This document shows positions 5,843-7,680 of a stretch of DNA of 7,680 nt, in pieces. The notes below the pieces were generated by a model. That model was given only the letters and a program-made list of their open reading frames with translations. It did no database searches and was not told the DNA's origin. The stretch is from Pseudomonadota bacterium (GTDB taxonomy: Bacteria; Myxococcota_A; Polyangia; Fen-1088). Position 1 is the first letter of the stretch; each line of letters starts with the position of its first letter. The stretch is from positions 1 to 7,680 of the forward strand of contig JADGRD010000149.1 of the NCBI GenBank assembly GCA_017881285.1, in the 5' to 3' direction. A program made the position numbers and the translations under genes.

Positions 5843-7588
5843 CTAGTCGCAGGTCGGGTTGGTGTTTCCGCTGCAAGTCAACCCCGCGGCGCTGCAGCTT
5901 CGGCCGGAACAGCACCGCTGTCCGGCGCCGCCGCAGGCCAGGCAACTTTCGTTGCCCCCGGCACCGCCCGCGGTCGCGCAGACGGTACTGACGGCCGTGC
6001 AGACGCTGGACGAGCAGCAGGGCTCCCCGGCGTGGCCGCAGGCCACGCACGCACTCGCGCTGCACACCGTATTGCCGGCCGTGCAACGGCTGTTCGTGCA
6101 GCAAGCATCGCCGAGCGCTCCGCACTTGGTGCCGCCGCCGTCGAGGGCCGCGCCGCCGTCGATGACGGTGGACACGCAGGCACTCGCGGAGCAGGTGAGG
6201 TTTGCCGCGCTTCCCGTGTTCGCGCACGCGGCGCCCGCGCGCACGCAGGTCGCGCCGCCGGTCGTGCTCGTCCAGCAGCAACCACCCGCACTGCACCGAT
6301 TGGCCGAACAGCAGGCCGCGCCTGCCCCGCCGCAGGTTTGACAGGTCCCCGCGTTGTTCCCGGACAAGTCGCACTCGGTGCCAGTCGCCGTGCAGGTGTC
6401 GTTCGCGCAACACGCGTCCCCAACACCGCCACAAGGCTGGCAGGTCTCGGCGCCGCCCGCGTTTCCCGCGGCCACACAGACCGTTCCGGTGGCGCTGCAT
6501 GCGCGATTGTCACAACAGGGTTGCCCGGCCTTGCCGCACACGATGCAGTTGCCACCCGAGCAGACGTTGGTGGCCGACGCGCAGGTGTCGCCAGTGCAGC
6601 AGATCTCGCCCACCGCACCGCAGGCCACGCACAAGCCACCGGTGCAAGTCGTGCCGGCGGCCGAACAGGCGTTGCTCGCGCAACAAGGTTGGCCCACGCC
6701 ACCGCAGGTCTCGCAGGTGCTGCCGTTGCAGACCATGCCACCCGCCGTGCATACGTCGCCCGTGCAACAAGGTTGTCCGGAGGCTCCGCAGGTTCCACAC
6801 GAGCCGGCCTTGCAGGTCCCGCCCAGGCTCGGACAAGTCGAGCCGGCGCCCGTGCAGGCGCTGCCCACGCAACACCCACCGCCGGTGCAGCTACCACCCG
6901 CGCAGCAAGCATTGCCGGCGGCGCCACAGGGCGAACACGTCCCGGTGCCGGTGCCGCTGCACACGGTTCCCGCGGCGCTGCATGTCCGACCCGCGCAGCA
7001 AGTCTCCCCGCTGGCTCCGCAGGTGCGGCAAACCCCGTTGTTGCACACCGACGAAGCGGCCGAACAGGTATTGCCCGTGCAGCACGCCTCGCCCAGAGCG
7101 CCACAGATGGCAGCCGGCGCGTCAACCGGCCCGCCATCGAGCGTTGCGGTTCGAGTCGCCGTCACCGTGCTGGTCACCGTCGAGGTCGGCGTTGTGGTGG
7201 TGGTCGTGGTCTGGGTACGCGTGTTGGTGGTGGTGGTTGTCGTGGTCTGGGTTTGGGTATTGGTAGGTGTCGTGGTCTGGGTTTGCGTGTTGGTGGTGGT
7301 GGTTGTCGTGGTCTGGGTTTGCGTATTGGTGGGTGTCGTGGTCTGGGTTTGCGTGTTGGTGAGTGTCGTGGTCTGGGTTCGCGTGTTGGTGGCCGTCGCG
7401 GTCGTCGTGACCGTGTTGGATGGCGCATCGCGAACTCCCGCTTCCGTTGCACCTCCATCCCCGCCGGCATCCGTACTCGACGTGGAGCTGCCTCCGCAAC
7501 CCACAACCAATATCGCGGCCGCGCACCAAATGAGCCACGCGCCGCCTGTGTGCCCTGACAACGCCATATCTGATCGCAACTTGATCAT
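5843..7588 (-). CDS. Cys-rich repeat lipoprotein with a Thr-rich stalk
   Basis: A 581-residue exported lipoprotein. Residues 1-31 form a type II signal with a hydrophobic core (WLIWCAAAILVV) and lipobox V-V-G-C (C31), followed by Gly/Ser. Residues 59-150 are almost pure Thr with Asn, Gln and Arg, built on a T-N-T-x-T-Q-T-T repeat. This is likely an extended, possibly glycosylated stalk. Residues 162-581 hold 80 Cys (19%) in twelve C-G-x-x-G-x-x-C-C modules (starting at 162, 190, 221, 267, 295, 323, 351, 386, 419, 489, 517 and 552), most often 28 residues apart. No catalytic motif is visible. The plausible place is the outer membrane, with a rigid disulfide-bonded head held off the surface. 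Such Thr-plus-Cys lipoproteins recur in myxobacteria, but their role is unknown to me. ATG 7588 is chosen because GGAGGA lies 5 nt upstream. ATG 7567 is a weaker alternative. An equally long plus-strand ORF over the same DNA is a GC-driven shadow. Confidence 0.88.
   Translation of the reverse strand: MIKLRSDMALSGHTGGAWLIWCAAAILVVGCGGSSTSSTDAGGDGGATEAGVRDAPSNTVTTTATATNTRTQTTTLTNTQTQTTTPTNTQTQTTTTTTTNTQTQTTTPTNTQTQTTTTTTTNTRTQTTTTTTTPTSTVTSTVTATRTATLDGGPVDAPAAICGALGEACCTGNTCSAASSVCNNGVCRTCGASGETCCAGRTCSAAGTVCSGTGTGTCSPCGAAGNACCAGGSCTGGGCCVGSACTGAGSTCPSLGGTCKAGSCGTCGASGQPCCTGDVCTAGGMVCNGSTCETCGGVGQPCCASNACSAAGTTCTGGLCVACGAVGEICCTGDTCASATNVCSGGNCIVCGKAGQPCCDNRACSATGTVCVAAGNAGGAETCQPCGGVGDACCANDTCTATGTECDLSGNNAGTCQTCGGAGAACCSANRCSAGGCCWTSTTGGATCVRAGAACANTGSAANLTCSASACVSTVIDGGAALDGGGTKCGALGDACCTNSRCTAGNTVCSASACVACGHAGEPCCSSSVCTAVSTVCATAGGAGGNESCLACGGAGQRCCSGRSCSAAGLTCSGNTNPTCD
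5846..7105 (-). repeat. Twelve-copy Cys-rich module array
   Basis: Residues 162-581. A typical unit reads C-G-x-x-G-x-x-C-C-x-x-x-x-C-(S/T)-A-x-x-x-x-C-(x)n-C-x-x, about 28 residues long. The array is broken around 473-488 by a Gly/Asp-rich spacer (IDGGAALDGGGTK). This splits it into nine upstream and three downstream copies. One irregular region at 231-266 has extra Cys, including GGGCC. Confidence 0.9.
7139..7414 (-). repeat. Thr-rich stalk tandem repeats
   Basis: Residues 59-150 of the Cys-rich lipoprotein. The motif T-N-T-(Q/R)-T-Q-T-T occurs six times (Asn at 68, 78, 88, 100, 110, 122), with spacing alternating between 10 and 12 residues (30 and 36 bp). On the plus strand it reads as GTGGTCTGGGTTTGCGT-like units with GTGGTG runs. 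All unit lengths are multiples of three, so slippage changes stalk length without breaking the frame. Confidence 0.9.
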
Positions 7589-7593
7589 GAGTA

Positions 7594-7599
7594 TCCTCC
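7594..7599 (-). promoter_or_regulatory. Shine-Dalgarno of the Cys-rich lipoprotein gene
   Basis: The minus strand reads GGAGGA followed by TACTC and the ATG at 7588. This is a near-consensus site at a 5 nt spacing. It decides the start in favour of ATG 7588 over the in-frame ATG at 7567, and it is the only strong ribosome binding site seen in the window. Confidence 0.8.
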
Positions 7600-7662
7600 G
7601 GTCCCATTAGTGACAGAAAGTGCATGTTTCCGCCACCATAACGACATCGCTTGGCCGATTGC

Positions 7663-7679
7663 GCCGCCACGAGGGCGGC
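7663..7679. terminator. Possible small GC hairpin at the window edge
   Basis: GCCGCC and GGCGGC flank a five-base loop ACGAG, about 75 bp upstream of the lipoprotein start. It may be the terminator of a neighbouring gene outside the window or part of the lipoprotein leader. There is no U-run, and the right edge is cut by the window end, so support is weak. Confidence 0.25.
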
Positions 7680-7680
7680 A

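Noticed and set aside
5846..7105. Cys-rich array as a metallothionein or ferredoxin-type cluster protein
   Set aside because: The spacing matches no ferredoxin motif, and export as a lipoprotein with even, CC-containing modules fits disulfides better. Metal binding remains untested.
7139..7414. The regular spaced repeats could suggest a CRISPR array
   Set aside because: Units are tandem without unique spacers and translate in frame as a Thr-rich stalk within one long ORF.
5813..7558. A 581-codon plus-strand ORF, and an overlapping 418-codon ORF (6354-7610) rich in QQ and PPQ, opposite the Cys-rich lipoprotein
   Set aside because: Both mirror the minus-strand repeat codons: CC and CG modules read backwards as QQ, PPQ or Arg/Ala strings. 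They lack a ribosome binding site, signal and domain, while the minus strand has a strong Shine-Dalgarno, a lipobox and regular modules.

Overview
The window looks like chromosomal DNA from a high-GC Myxococcota (myxobacterial, Sorangium/Polyangia-like) bacterium. This is an inference from style. The clues are a membrane-anchored Hanks-type kinase with a short Cys leader and a PEGA-like periplasmic part, a Thr-rich and Cys-rich lipoprotein, and a secreted protein of Cys-rich repeats. The pervasive long antisense ORFs are typical of very GC-rich codon use. I see no tRNA, rRNA, CRISPR array or intact mobile element.

Layout, left to right. Positions 1-75 hold the last codons of a plus-strand gene that enters from outside the window. 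On the minus strand, 85-2412 (possibly to 2484) encodes a transmembrane Ser/Thr kinase-like protein. Its catalytic loop has lost the essential Asp, Lys and Asn, and its glycine loop is degraded, so it is most likely a pseudokinase. Divergent from it, 2502-3002 (+) is a small DUF2127 membrane protein. It converges, with a 6 bp gap, on 3009-4130 (-), a secreted protein made of three copies of a six-cysteine module plus a separate C-terminal domain. Positions 4131-4228 are a divergent intergenic region.

At 4229-4339 (+) lies a 36-codon ORF. It reads as the amputated N-terminus of a nucleotide-sugar dehydratase/epimerase (CapD/FnlA-type Rossmann start), and its stop overlaps the start of the next gene in an ATGA. 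That gene, 4336-5778 (+), is a complete 12-TM major facilitator transporter with sugar-porter-like motifs. A long GC-rich hairpin at 5785-5814 separates it from the convergent gene 5843-7588 (-). This last gene encodes a lipoprotein with a Thr-rich stalk followed by about 80 cysteines in twelve C-G-x-x-G-x-x-C-C modules. The remaining bases to 7680 are its leader and end in a small hairpin.

The genes do not form one obvious pathway. The common theme is the cell envelope: a membrane-spanning pseudokinase, two membrane proteins, and two exported, disulfide-rich repeat proteins of unknown function. The points most worth a second look are the triple-substituted kinase active site, the truncated epimerase fused by overlap to the transporter start, and the two Cys-repeat proteins.
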